Position numbers and translations under genes: made by a program
The notes under the pieces: model-generated
Database searches by the model: none
Told to the model about the DNA's origin: nothing
What the model saw: only the letters and a program-made list of their open reading frames with translations
Assembly: GCA_002077065.1 (NCBI GenBank)
Contig: NAJO01000018.1
Span: 310,001-374,000, forward strand
Direction of reading: 5' to 3'
Length of the DNA: 64,000 nt
Origin: Cryoendolithus antarcticus
Lineage: Eukaryota > Ascomycota > Dothideomycetes > Cladosporiales > Cladosporiaceae
Shown: piece after piece, positions 41,740-52,394 of the stretch
How positions within the stretch are numbered: the first letter of the stretch is position 1
How the letters are laid out: each line of letters opens with the position of its first letter

Positions 41740-42576
41740 CTAAAACGTATGCTTTGGTGCATCACCCTTCTCATCTCCACTTCCGTACTTCTTGACTGGC
41801 TCCTTATTCGCACTCTTGTCCTTCTCAAAGTACGCAACCTCTTCGGAGTCCATGTGCTTGGCCACCTGGTCTGCCTGCCACTTCTTGAACGAGAAGCCAA
41901 CGCCTGTAGTATTGCTGTCAGTATCTTGGGCGTCTGGGAGGAAGCGTGGCTGGGAAATGCCAAGACCCACCCTCGTGCGAATAGTCCTTATCGTTCGCCT
42001 GGTCCTTGTGATACTTCACCTGGATGAAGTCGGAGTCAATGGTGGCTGGATCAAGACTAAGGGAGACGAGAGCGTTAATCGTCGCTGTCTTGGGAATGAT
42101 CTTGAAAGTCCAGCTTTGCTCGTTCTTGAACTGGATGAGGGTCGGGTCGTTTCGAATGATCTAATGGTGCTTAGTGGCTGGGAGATCGTTCTATCTGTCA
42201 ACATTATGCTGACCTCGTAACGCTCGTTCTTACTAGCCTTGAATAGATGCACCAAACCATACCATTGCCCCGCCAAATAGGCCGTTAGCAAGGCATAGAT
42301 GATCAGAGCTCGTCATGGAGGACCAACCATCTTGTACCGGTCATTTGCATACACGAACTGGTCGTCATACACGCAGTCGGGCGTGTATCTCTCAACCCGT
42401 TGGATGGTCGGCCTGCAGGAGTAGAGCGCGATTATGTCGTCAATCAAGGCTTGTCGATTCGGTGGCAGGGGAATGGACTTGGATGGATCGGGCGTATAGT
42501 CTTCAGAGGTCGCGGTCTGGCGAACCTCGAAAGCCTCGCCAGGGGCGGAGGATGGAGCAATCGGCGCGGCAGACAT
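41740..42576 (-). CDS. Conserved fungal protein of unknown function (NTF2-like appearance)
   Basis: Four exons give 220 aa: 42576-42328, 42273-42214, 42160-41971 and 41903-41740. The order LIDDIIALYSCRPTIQRVERY, YTPDCVYDDQFVYAND, then QFKNEQSWTFKIIPKTATIN suggests an NTF2/SnoaL-like fold (inference). It ends FSFKKWQADQVAKHMDSE and a Lys-rich tail. The start is set at MSAAPIAPSSAPGEAF. The first intron (42274-42327) is unusual: donor GTTGGT and a CTAAC branch are good, but the position that restores GQWYGLVHLF ends in TTTG, not AG. Using the next AAG (intron 42238-42327) stays in frame but drops AGQWYGLVHLFK. I favour the GT-TG reading because the intron is then 54 nt and the protein is continuous. 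There is no signal peptide or membrane segment. Confidence 0.75.
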
Positions 42577-43345
42577 GATGATCGAGTGCTGTTGTTCCTG
42601 TTGGGCGAGTGCTGATGGGTTGACGTCGTAATGTTGCCGTGGTATACTTGGCGTGAACGAAGTGAGATGGGTGGACGAAGTGAAGTGAGACAAAACAGCT
42701 TTTGTACCTTACTCACCCTTCAATCGCGAATACACGGCCCAATACTGACGCGTCGACTAGGCATACTTAGCCGTGAATGCTCCTGTCTGCGAATCATCAT
42801 ACACTTTGCCATGTTGATGTATCGTGCATTGCATGCGAGATCTGATCGAAGTGCAGTCGCCATGTACGCCATAATGAGATCACAGAAGTCGCAGCCGCTA
42901 GCCAGAACGGAACAGAGGCGGATGTCCGTTCCGACTTCACATTCACACTTGACAGCAACATAATGCGAGCTAAAAGGTCTGTCGGTCATACTCCCATCAT
43001 GGCGGAGTTGAACCACAACCCTTGTGTATATTGGGATCGAAGTCAATGTCGTTACAGCTCATCGGCCGCTACAGGTACGACTAGGGCCATTCTCCTTAAC
43101 AAACACGCTGCAAGCAGAACAGGAGCTTCGTCAAGTGTGTGGACATGGTTAACTGATATGCAGTCTCATTCCCAACATATCAATTTGCCATCGTGAGACT
43201 GCTGCTTCGCTGAGCCGCGTTTGAAATCTTCGTCGCTTCGTCGACATAGCACCCTCCAGGCTCGAACTGTCACTCCTGGGACTGCATCGTCAGCTAAATC
43301 ATGCCGATAGTCTCAAAAGGCACTACCTTGAGCGCTAAGCTCTGC
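42577..43345. other. Intergenic, nothing recognised
   Basis: A 769-bp gap between two minus-strand genes. No clear feature. Confidence 0.5.
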
Positions 43346-44305
43346 TCAGCTCAGGTCGTCCAGCGTCTTGCTGGCGTCACCAGTAGCCCTCTGGAAGTCC
43401 CTTACGAGCTTCTCCTTGATACATGCGATGAGCTTCGCCTTCTTCGCAATGGCTACAGCCTCGCGGCGTTCGGATCGCTCCTTCACAGCTTGATTGTAGT
43501 CACCCACAGCCTTCTTGAGTACGACGAGTGCGACCTTCAGTTGCAGTATGAGGACGTCCGGCTCGTCGTCCAGGAAGTCTCGGGCGTTCTTCTCTGGGAC
43601 AGAACGAGCACCCGACGGCGCTCCGCACGCCGAGTCAGCGAGTTCCCATTGAAGATACAAGATGTCGACGAATTTCTCGTTGCCTGGCAATGCCTTATAC
43701 TTAAATCACAAGATATATTCGCCGGACGTCAGTGCTGTGTTGGCCTTTCGTATGCAGCCAATCAGCTGAGTGCGTTGAGTCTCTGGACTTGTTTCGGCTG
43801 TCGCCGCTACAGCTGTGCGGATCCCTGAGCAGGCTTTTGGGTTTGCGTCAGCCTGAGTGACTTTGAGTGACTTGGATCGCTTGGGGGAGGCCGCGTTGAT
43901 CTTCTGTGCTACAATGCCACGCTTCTTACTCGACTTGAGTATGATAACCTCGGCTTCGTCAAGTGGGCTACCCTGCTGCTTGCTCTTCCTGGCAGTGTTC
44001 GTCATGGTACCTATCTGGGACGCTCCAGCCACTCCAGATTTCGCACCCGTCTTCAGCAAGTTCTGAATGTCAGGAACACTCTGGCCCCGTGAACCCAGCG
44101 GGCCGCCTGTACCGGGGGCGCCGCTCACCAGGGCGAAGGCGTCGCCCGGCAATTCCACAGGCGACAATTTGTCGTCAATGAGAATGTCCACTTCGTTTGT
44201 GGTGCTCAAGCCGTTCGTCCAGTCCCAGGCAATCACTGACTGATCAGCCACGAGAGATTCTGGCGCGTTGAAGTCGGAAGTGGACGGGTTGTTCGAGTGT
44301 GCCAT
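43346..44305 (-). pseudogene. Hypothetical coiled-coil ORF split by one in-frame TGA
   Basis: One reading frame covers 320 codons from ATG 44305 to the stop at 43346 but is cut by a single TGA at 43706-43708. Before it are 199 residues: an acidic start with VIAWDWTNG, then a Gly/Ser/Lys-rich middle with basic runs (KSSKKRG, SPKRSKS) suggesting a nuclear protein. After it come 114 more residues rich in Ala, Lys and Glu with a heptad-like helix (LKVALVVLKKAVGDYNQAV). The sequence reads smoothly across the TGA (LTSGEYIL, then FKYKALPGNEKFV). No GT-AG pair of usable length and phase would remove it. Possibilities are a recent nonsense mutation, a sequencing error or a functional 199-aa protein. 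No known domain is recognised. Confidence 0.5.
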
Positions 44306-44625
44306 GCTATAGCTCCCAAGAGGGTAGCGGGCAGAAGATATGGGGCGAATTTGGACTCAGATGAATGAGCACCTTGCTACTGACTTCTTCAGCGGTACTA
44401 GGCGTGATGGTGGACAGAAGGAGGTAGCTGAGCAGTGAAGTGGAAGATGGAGTACGGATAGATCTCGTACTGACGCTCGTGATTGTAGGTCCAGGTGTGA
44501 AGCCAGTTTAGCGCTGCAAAGAAACTTCGTCATATCAACGCAGCGTTGAGAAAATGAGGGCTCGTATGATATGTGTTCCGTGGTAGCACAAGTAAGCTTT
44601 CGCTCGTGACTACCTCCCCTCTCAC
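44306..44625. other. Intergenic, nothing recognised
   Basis: A 320-bp gap between the start of the split ORF and the DBP6 stop. No clear element. Confidence 0.5.
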
Positions 44626-47487
44626 TCACTTCCCAAATACCATCTCCCTCATTCCATCAAGCGCTTCTGCATACTGTGCTTTCATCTCCTCGCCACCAGC
44701 GTCAACTCTCACTCTCTCCACTGGCGCACGACGCTTCACATTCGGCGCCCTCATGATGTCGTTCACATACCACCTTGCTTGCGAATCAGTATACAGCGTC
44801 CACGCCTCTCCACTCTCGCCAGCTCTGGCACTTCGCCCAACACGATGGACATACGCGGTGAGTGAGTGAGGGACATCGTACTGAATGACGTGAGTGATGC
44901 GGCGACCTTGTAGATCATCGAGACCGCGTCCGGCTCGGTCAGTGGCAATCGTGATGAATGGTGCGGATGCGCTGCTAGATCTTTTCGAAGCTTTGCTCGA
45001 TGTCTTCGTCAAGCTCGAGATCCATTCTGCCCAGTCTAGGCGTAGCTTCTGGAGCAGGGAGGTGAGCCGCTCAGCCGACTCGGTGCTCGAGGTGAATATC
45101 AGGATCGTCGGAGGAGAAGCTCTCGTGTCAGTCGACAGGGACTTTGGACTCGGCCGGTTCGCTTTGTTGTCATCCTCGTTTCCGTCGTCCGAGGACTGCG
45201 AGCTGTGCGAACTGATATCATTGCTGATCGTGCTGCTATCACTTGAAGAGACCGAGGCGTTAGAATCCGAATCCGACTTCAGACCTTCGTCTTCATCTGC
45301 TGACCGTGCGACAGTCAAGCCGCCCGCTCTGCCCTTCCCCTTGGGCACCTGCTTTGACCTGCTTCCCAAGATCTTCGAGTCTAGCAAAGCTACGAGGTGC
45401 AGTGGCTTATCGCTACCATCGCCTACAGGCACACAGTACTCCGTCAGTGTTGATGGCAGCTCGTAATAGTCTCCATCACCCTGCACATCGTCCATTGGCT
45501 CATCGCTCTCTGCACCCTGCACAACAACCATCTGTGGTCTTTTCAGTTCCAGTGCACTAAGCTTGCCAATGTCTCGCGTCATTGTAGCACTCAGCACCAC
45601 TTTGCGAACCCTCTGCTCGAAGCGTGCGTCCCATGCACCTCTCGCGCGGAGAAATCTCTCGCGCGGACCTTGTTCACTCCCTGTTCTCGGTCGTGAGAGC
45701 TCGTCGTTCAAACGCTCCAAGAATCCATCGTACTGTTGGTCAAGCAGCTTATCGGCCTCGTCCAGGACTAGCCACACTGTGTGCACGATGCTGAAGCCGA
45801 TTGTGCTGCTCATGTGCTCCAGCAGTCTGCCAGGCGTGCAGACCAATATATCTACGGCAGACTTATAGGTGGGCACATGGTCCACCAGACCATGTATGGC
45901 ATCCTGGATCTCGCGTTCGAGACGGTCGTCCCAGTTCTCCATCTCCTCTATGAAGACATCGAACTCATCGCTATCCTCTGAAGGTGGGTAGTCGCGACGC
46001 TGAGCTTTCTCCATTAGCACCTTGTAGTGCGCAGGATCATACTTGCTGCCAGTCTTGATGAGTCTTTGCTGCTCATCGCCAAGCTTAGACGATCCAGTCG
46101 CAATGCCCACCGTCAGATCGCTTCCCTTTAGTAGGCTCTCCGCGACCGCTGTGACTTGCGCGACAAGCTCTCGCGTAGGCACAACGATGAGCGCCTTCAA
46201 GGTCTGTGGGCTTGCATTGCCACACTTCAGCGCCTCAATTATGGGCAAGAGATATGCTATTGTCTTGCCACTGCCAGTCGGAGCGCTTACTGCAATGTCA
46301 GGCACTATGCTCTCCATGACTCTCGAGAACTTGGCACCTTGAGTTCCTGGTGGCATCAGCAATGGGATGAGCGCCTGCTGCACTGGTAATGCACTGCTGA
46401 ACCCCAAGAAACGAAGAAGCTCGACGACTGCCTTGGGAAGGTCCAAAGCCTCGAATGTTTTCTCGACATCTTTGGAGACAGTGATGGGCGCACGAAGCCA
46501 GTCTGGAAGTCCCGAGGGTGCAGCAAATGACGGCATGACTTCATTGACTGGCTGCGGAAATGGCACTAGGTCTCGTTTCTCTACCGCAGGCACCGGATCA
46601 ACCTCAATGGTCTCCGGCTCCTCTTCGTTCCGCTTCTGCACCTTCTGCTGGGACGAGTGGAACTTGTTGAGCACGCCGCCGAAGTTCTTGAGGTGCTCGT
46701 CATGGTCGTCGACAGCATTAAGATCCCCAGAGACGTCCTTCGGGTGATCAAGAACAGCTTCCAGCTTGTGTCGACGCTTTCTAGGCTTCTCTGGAGCGGG
46801 AGTAATATCAGATGCCGCGGCAGGACTTGCAACTCCTGACTCTACTTCAGGTACATTGAGAGCTGCTTTCCGCTTCGCAGGCGCGATTGCAGGAACGGAC
46901 AGCTCCTTCGTCGGCGGCGAAGCCAAGCGTTCGACGATGCTCTCTCTGTGCTGGACTGCGGGATTATCGTCTTCTGCGATCAACGACGGCGTAATTTTGT
47001 CAACCCTAGTAGCGTCATCCGTTCTCACAACGACATGATCAAACTTCGTTCCACCATCTACATCTTTCCCAGGCTCCCTTACAAAAGGCTCCACCTCCTC
47101 GTCACAGCTAGACTTCTGAGCAGCCTTTCGTGCGGCTCGAGCTTCCTTCTCGAGCTTCCTTCGCTTTTTCATGTTTTTGATATGGCCAAACTCGCTCGAG
47201 TGATCGGGCTTCGAGGGTGTACTCGGCTCGACGGCGGTAGTCTCACCATCGTCCACTATGTCTGCTGCAGTGACCAGCTCTACCTCGCCGCTACCATTGC
47301 CTTTGGTCTGTTTCTTGAGCTTTTTCGCCTTTCGCTCGGCTTTCTCATCATCGTCTCGTTCTCTTTTGCGTCTCGGCTCTGTTACAGGCGCTACAGGAGC
47401 TTTCGCCGTTATTGGAGCTGCCACGGGTGGTGTCGCGGTCGCAACGCCTTGCTTCGGCGGTATATACCGCTTGTATAGTGTGGTCAT
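44626..47487 (-). CDS. DBP6: DEAD-box RNA helicase, Dbp6/DDX51-like
   Basis: Dbp6 is a nucleolar ATP-dependent RNA helicase needed early in 60S subunit assembly. A single exon encodes 953 aa. The first 300 residues are charged and Lys-rich (RKRERDDDEKAERKAKKLKK), as expected of a nucleolar protein. Helicase motifs follow: APTGSGKT (I), PTRELVAQV (Ia), CTPGRLLEHM (Ib), LDEADKLL (II), SATMT (III), ILIFTSST (IV), ATDRAGRGLDD (V) and HRVGRSARAGESG (VI). Two acidic or Ser-rich inserts interrupt the domain, one after motif Ia (YPPSEDSDEFDVFIEEMENW) and one of about 80 residues ahead of motif IV; both make it longer than yeast Dbp6 (629 aa). YVHRVG and the APVERV C-terminus fit the DDX51 group. It is divergent from PIG-A across 277 bp. 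Confidence 0.9.
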   Translation of the reverse strand: MTTLYKRYIPPKQGVATATPPVAAPITAKAPVAPVTEPRRKRERDDDEKAERKAKKLKKQTKGNGSGEVELVTAADIVDDGETTAVEPSTPSKPDHSSEFGHIKNMKKRRKLEKEARAARKAAQKSSCDEEVEPFVREPGKDVDGGTKFDHVVVRTDDATRVDKITPSLIAEDDNPAVQHRESIVERLASPPTKELSVPAIAPAKRKAALNVPEVESGVASPAAASDITPAPEKPRKRRHKLEAVLDHPKDVSGDLNAVDDHDEHLKNFGGVLNKFHSSQQKVQKRNEEEPETIEVDPVPAVEKRDLVPFPQPVNEVMPSFAAPSGLPDWLRAPITVSKDVEKTFEALDLPKAVVELLRFLGFSSALPVQQALIPLLMPPGTQGAKFSRVMESIVPDIAVSAPTGSGKTIAYLLPIIEALKCGNASPQTLKALIVVPTRELVAQVTAVAESLLKGSDLTVGIATGSSKLGDEQQRLIKTGSKYDPAHYKVLMEKAQRRDYPPSEDSDEFDVFIEEMENWDDRLEREIQDAIHGLVDHVPTYKSAVDILVCTPGRLLEHMSSTIGFSIVHTVWLVLDEADKLLDQQYDGFLERLNDELSRPRTGSEQGPRERFLRARGAWDARFEQRVRKVVLSATMTRDIGKLSALELKRPQMVVVQGAESDEPMDDVQGDGDYYELPSTLTEYCVPVGDGSDKPLHLVALLDSKILGSRSKQVPKGKGRAGGLTVARSADEDEGLKSDSDSNASVSSSDSSTISNDISSHSSQSSDDGNEDDNKANRPSPKSLSTDTRASPPTILIFTSSTESAERLTSLLQKLRLDWAEWISSLTKTSSKASKRSSSASAPFITIATDRAGRGLDDLQGRRITHVIQYDVPHSLTAYVHRVGRSARAGESGEAWTLYTDSQARWYVNDIMRAPNVKRRAPVERVRVDAGGEEMKAQYAEALDGMREMVFGK

Positions 47488-47764
47488 GCTTGGTCACAAT
47501 GTTCAGGGATAGACATGTATCTCAAGCTCATGTCGCATCGCCCAAATTTCTGGTTGCGATCGGGGATTGACGGGGAACGAAGCCGACTCCACATTGACTG
47601 TCGAGGGTCCACGACAAACACTCGACAGTGTGTGTGCTCCAAATTAGAATGACTTATCGCTATGAAGCAGTCAGCATCTGACTGACTGACGAAGCGATAG
47701 ATCCGTGGCAGCAGCGATGCGCGAAGTCATATGAGCGCCTTCGGCGCACTGCTTAGGAGTCAAG

Positions 47765-49542
47765 ATGCCCTACAACATTGCGTGAGCCACCGAAATGCTC
47801 AGTATTATCTTCTCCAGTCAGTGCTGACGAACGGTGCAGTATGATCTCAGACTTCTTCTATCCTCAGCCTGGTGGTGTTGAAAGTCACATATACCAGCTC
47901 TCGACTGTTCGTGTGGTCCCCCAGGTCGTCTCGCACAAGCCTTGCATCAGCACTGACGGGACCTTGGAGACAGAAACTCATTGATCGTGGCCACAATGTG
48001 ATCATCATTACGCACGCGTACGATTCTCCGTCGAGATCTGGCATTCGATACCTCACGAATGGAGTCAAGGTCTACCACCTCCCTCACTGGGTGGTATACC
48101 GCAGTACAACCTTTCCCACGGTCTTCAGCTCGTTCCCAATCCTACGACAGATCTTCATTCGCGAAAAGATCGAGATTGTTCACGGCCACGCATCCCTGAG
48201 CAACCTGTGTCATGAAGGCATCCTTCACGGGAGGACCATGGGTCTTCGCACAGTATTTACGGATCACTCGCTGTTTGGCTTTAGTGATGCTGCGAGTATC
48301 ATAGCGAACAAGCTGCTAAAGTTCTCGCTAAGTGATGTCGATCATGTGATCTGTGTCTCTCATACTTGGTGAGTATTGAAGTCCTGATCGCACCTGGAAG
48401 TCTGCTAAGCGCTCGAATACAGCAAAGAGAACACCACTCTTCGGGCAAGCTTAAATCCACTGAGCGTCTCAGTCATCCCAAACGCTGTGGTGGCAAGCAA
48501 CTTTCGCCCACTGCAACCTCAAGAAGCCAAGTTCCTCACGCTGCAAGGCGATAGAGGCGCGCTTCTTCCATCGCCACCAGACCCGACCCATCACATCGGT
48601 CCTGGAGACCCGATAACCATCGTCGTGATCTCCCGTCTATTCTACAACAAAGGCACAGATCTGTTGATCAGCGCCCTTCCACTGCTCCTCCGCCGCCACG
48701 AGAATCTCCGCTTCATCATCGCCGGCAGTGGACCAAAAGCCATAGACCTCGAACAAACTCTCGACTCCCTTCCACAAGGCCTAGTCTACATGCCCAACGG
48801 CCAGTCCCGCGTCGTCCAAATCGGCAGCATCCGCCACGAAGAGGTCCGCGATGTAATGGTGCGTGGCCACATGCTCCTCTCCACCAGCCTAACGGAAGCC
48901 TTCGGTACCGTGCTAGTCGAAGCCGCAAGCTGCGGTCTCATGGTGGTCGCGACTCGCGTGGGCGGCGTGCCCGAAGTTCTTCCTGGGAATATGACTGTCT
49001 TCGTTCTGCCTGAAGTGCAAGACGTTGTGCGTGGCGTTACGGAAGCCGTCGGTTTGCTTACTACGAAGGCCGTTCGGCGGGATAGATTCCACGACCAAGT
49101 CAAGATGATGTACTCATGGGCGGACATCGCGAGGCGAACCGAGCGGGTCTACGATCTGATCACTGGCAGCCCTTCGGCGCCGGATAACTCCGAGTACTAC
49201 AACAGTGAGTGGGAGAACTACGGTCAGCCTATAACGACGCAGTCTTTCGCGCTCATTGACAGGCTGAAGCGGTATTACGGCTGTGGCATCTGGGCGGGGA
49301 AGCTGTTTGTCTTGGTTGTCGTGGTCGACTACCTCATTTACTGCGTGCTGGAGGTTTTGTACCCGAGAGAGGGTATTGATCTGTGCAAGCCTTGGCCGAA
49401 AGTCCAGAAGCCTGCCCATCACGGTAGAGAAGGCAGCAAAGAGCTAGAGCGGGACGGAACGGTCAGGCAAAGGGGCGGTGGGCGAAGAGATGCGCGGAGG
49501 CAGAGTGTCGAGTCTTCCACAGAGCCGAGGCTAGATAGCTGA
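47765..49542 (+). CDS. GPI3: PIG-A/Gpi3, catalytic subunit of GPI N-acetylglucosaminyltransferase
   Basis: Transfers GlcNAc from UDP-GlcNAc to phosphatidylinositol, the first step of GPI-anchor synthesis on the cytosolic face of the ER. Four exons (47765-47781, 47840-47906, 47974-48368, 48423-49542) give 532 aa. The first exon is only 17 nt (MPYNI plus two bases of Ala), and joining it restores [20 protein letters not shown], the usual fungal start. ESHIYQLS, then [28 protein letters not shown] and SVIPNAV are family blocks. The C-terminal GT4 domain has [14 protein letters not shown] (the E-x7-E motif). A single membrane helix near residues 440-460 ([20 protein letters not shown]) anchors the tail, as in the family. 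A Ser/Arg-rich C-terminal tail follows. Divergent from DBP6. Confidence 0.93.
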
Positions 49543-52394
49543 TCATGCAACGAATGCTTTGGATAGCGTTGTCCCTTATGTCTCAGGGCTGGAGCCGGGG
49601 ATGGTGGACTGTGGAGCAAGCGCGTCGGGTTGTAGTTGTGCGCTACACCAAGGAAATCGCTCCTCATCGTGGCTTGCGTGGCACGATGTGCGGTGAGCAG
49701 TGACAGGCCAGAAGGAGACGTGACGAGCAACATCGCTTCGTGGCCAGCCGTCACGCCCTCCGCCAGGCGAGCACTAAAAGCGTCGCGCTTGCCAAGTACA
49801 CGGGCAGACGGTCAGGGCTGCCTATGGTCATGCGCGTAGTACTAGGCGTGAGCGCGAGGTGGTGCTAGCCAATACCGAGTACGACAGACAGTAATCAGGT
49901 CCATGCTACGGCTTGTAACGGTATCGCTTGCTACCAGCTCTATTGAATGGAGAAGCTCGGCGTCAGCTTGTGGCGGTAGCAATGGCGGCGGCGATAGTGT
50001 GTCCACGCCGTCCTGCACGATCAATGCTGCCCAGGCGATATGTAGATAGAAACAATACAAGTAAGGCGTGATCAGCCATTGATGCCCTACAGGATCGGCA
50101 TATGCAGTCGCGCAGCAAGGTCGATCTACGGGTCAGGGATCTATATTGATATCGGCACTGTATTTCTCCGAGCGCAAGCCAACCCAGGTGAGAGTCGGTT
50201 GTCGGGGCAGAATTGCGTGCCCAAAGATCAGCTTCCAACGGTCGCCTCGTCATCATGAAGAAGATAGACTCGGAGCCGTTTGATCGCCGGACAAGGCTGG
50301 TAAGCGAGTGTGGCACAGGGCTGCAAAACCTGGTGGGTGGGAGATTGGAGGATCATTTCATGACCTTCGAGAAGAGTGCACAGCATCAAGCTGAGGCCAC
50401 GCGAGCAGCGTGGAGTGTCGTGCGACCGCCAGCGACGACTGTGCACAGTCGTGATGATGTCGCGAAAATGGAGACAAGTCGAGTTGTCTGCCGTGTCACT
50501 GATAGAGCAGAACGAGATCCGCTGACTTGCTCTGCATGCGAGCCTCATGCAGGTACCACAGCTCATCGCCTATCAAGGGCCGCAGCAAGCTGCGACAAGA
50601 CCCCAGGTCGAACTACTGCGGCTCATCTGGAGATCCCTTACTTGCGCGCACGCGTGGCTGGCAGTCGTCCCTTGATCGTATTGCTTGCTATCAACGCTTG
50701 TGCTGCACTGGCCTGACCTGACATCGCCTCAGCAGAGCTTCACCTGCAAGAGCAGCTAGAGGGGCGTTGTCCAAGCCGTGGTGCCCGACGCGGCAGCGAA
50801 TGGTGCTCTGACGTTGGAGCTTTGCCGTAGTTTCAGACCCGACTTTACCTTCTCAGCTAGCATGATTTGGGTTTGTGTGGCGCAAGGCAGTGGGTCATCC
50901 TCGCAGTACCTCGCATGAGCGAAGTGGGCTGTTCGACGCAAGATGTGAGCTGTAGCATCGATCTCCATGTCGCTGTCCGGCGGCAGACTCGTCGATACTG
51001 GTACTCGGTATTACTTGTACGACGTGCGCTAGGATAGGAGAAGGCTGGCGAGCGCCTCACACTTCACGACAATCTTCTGCAAACCCTCGCATCTCGGAGC
51101 TGACCAGCCCTTCTCTCCCGTGTTTTGTGTTCTAGAGCGGCCGCAGTGAGACGCTCCGACGCCGATTGCTAGACGGTACACTAGTCCCATAACCAACTCT
51201 AGGCTCACGTTCTTGTTTCTTAGATTCACCTGTCTCGGCCCAATCACACTACTGAACCGACCTGGTCCTTATTGACGCCTCACTCTGCTGTCCCCGTCAT
51301 CCTGGCCCTGGCCACCTTTGGGCTCCGAAACTTCGCACACGGCCGCCCAATGCATTGTGCGCCGCATTCGCAGCCCTTCACACTTCCTTCATTTCACTAC
51401 TGGCTGGACCACGGGCATACGTCTTTCCTCTCAGCCTCCGATTTGCAGGCTGTTTCACCTTTCCGCATCATAACGTCCAGTCCGAGGGCGGGGCCACAGA
51501 TCGGACCTTGACTGGAGCACCGCCTCACTTCTTACAGCGCTACCCCTCCAGAAACAACACCAGCGGTTCCTTGTAGCCTTTGCATCTACGCGGCTGTTCC
51601 GCGGTCTATCGACTCGACTCACCAGGTCTGCCTGCCCTCTAGTCAAATCTTCACTGGCACCCTGCTGGTCGCCTCGTGCTTGGGTATCACTAGCAGGCGC
51701 GTACCTACGTTAGGCGCGGTGACAGCCCTATCATCGGGGATTGTTCCCTGCTTTGCGCCAACTCTACGCGAACGACAACCGATACGAGTCACGAGTCACG
51801 ACACTGGCCGCGGCCTGACCCGCGCTACGACCGCACTGCTATCACGACGACATCGACATCAAGTTCTTCTCCAGATCTCACGCACCAGCGTCGGCCTGCG
51901 CGCGTAGACCAATCTCGCTTCGAGCTGTTGCAGTGTCCCTACGTGCATCAGACTTGGACTCGGTGCATGCATCGGACCTTCTCTTAGCGAAACTCTAGGT
52001 GGCTTTCTGTTTCATTCGAACGACTTATAGTCTGTATTGTTGCTGTTGCGCGAGTGCAAGAATTTCGGATGCACTTCACGCCATTGTATTGCCAACGTCG
52101 ATTCGACTGAACATATTCACGAATCCCCGGAAAAAATCCAATCTCAAGACCATCGCGAACACGAAGCACTACGGTTCCAAGTGCTGCGTAATTGAAGGAA
52201 GTCGCAACCGATACTGTAGCGCTCTCAAGCTCGGTGATCTCGACCAAGCGCGAGCATAATTACGCTCATCGCCTTCAACCACGGCATCATCAAACCTGGC
52301 TGCACTCTATGACACCCCGCCAGTCTCTCCGGCGCGGCAACTAAGGAGCAACGACAGTGTGTTGCCGAACACCTGGCTATCCCGTCAACCTGTG
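49543..52394. other. Long gene-poor region
   Basis: About 2.85 kb without a gene I can support, the longest gap in the window. It holds only short frames lacking known motifs, on both strands. It probably includes PIG-A 3' sequence and a long promoter or 5' UTR for the Gln-rich gene. Confidence 0.5.

Noticed and set aside
50213..50716. 167-codon plus-strand frame in the gene-poor region
   Set aside because: No motif, no conserved-looking segment and no intron context.
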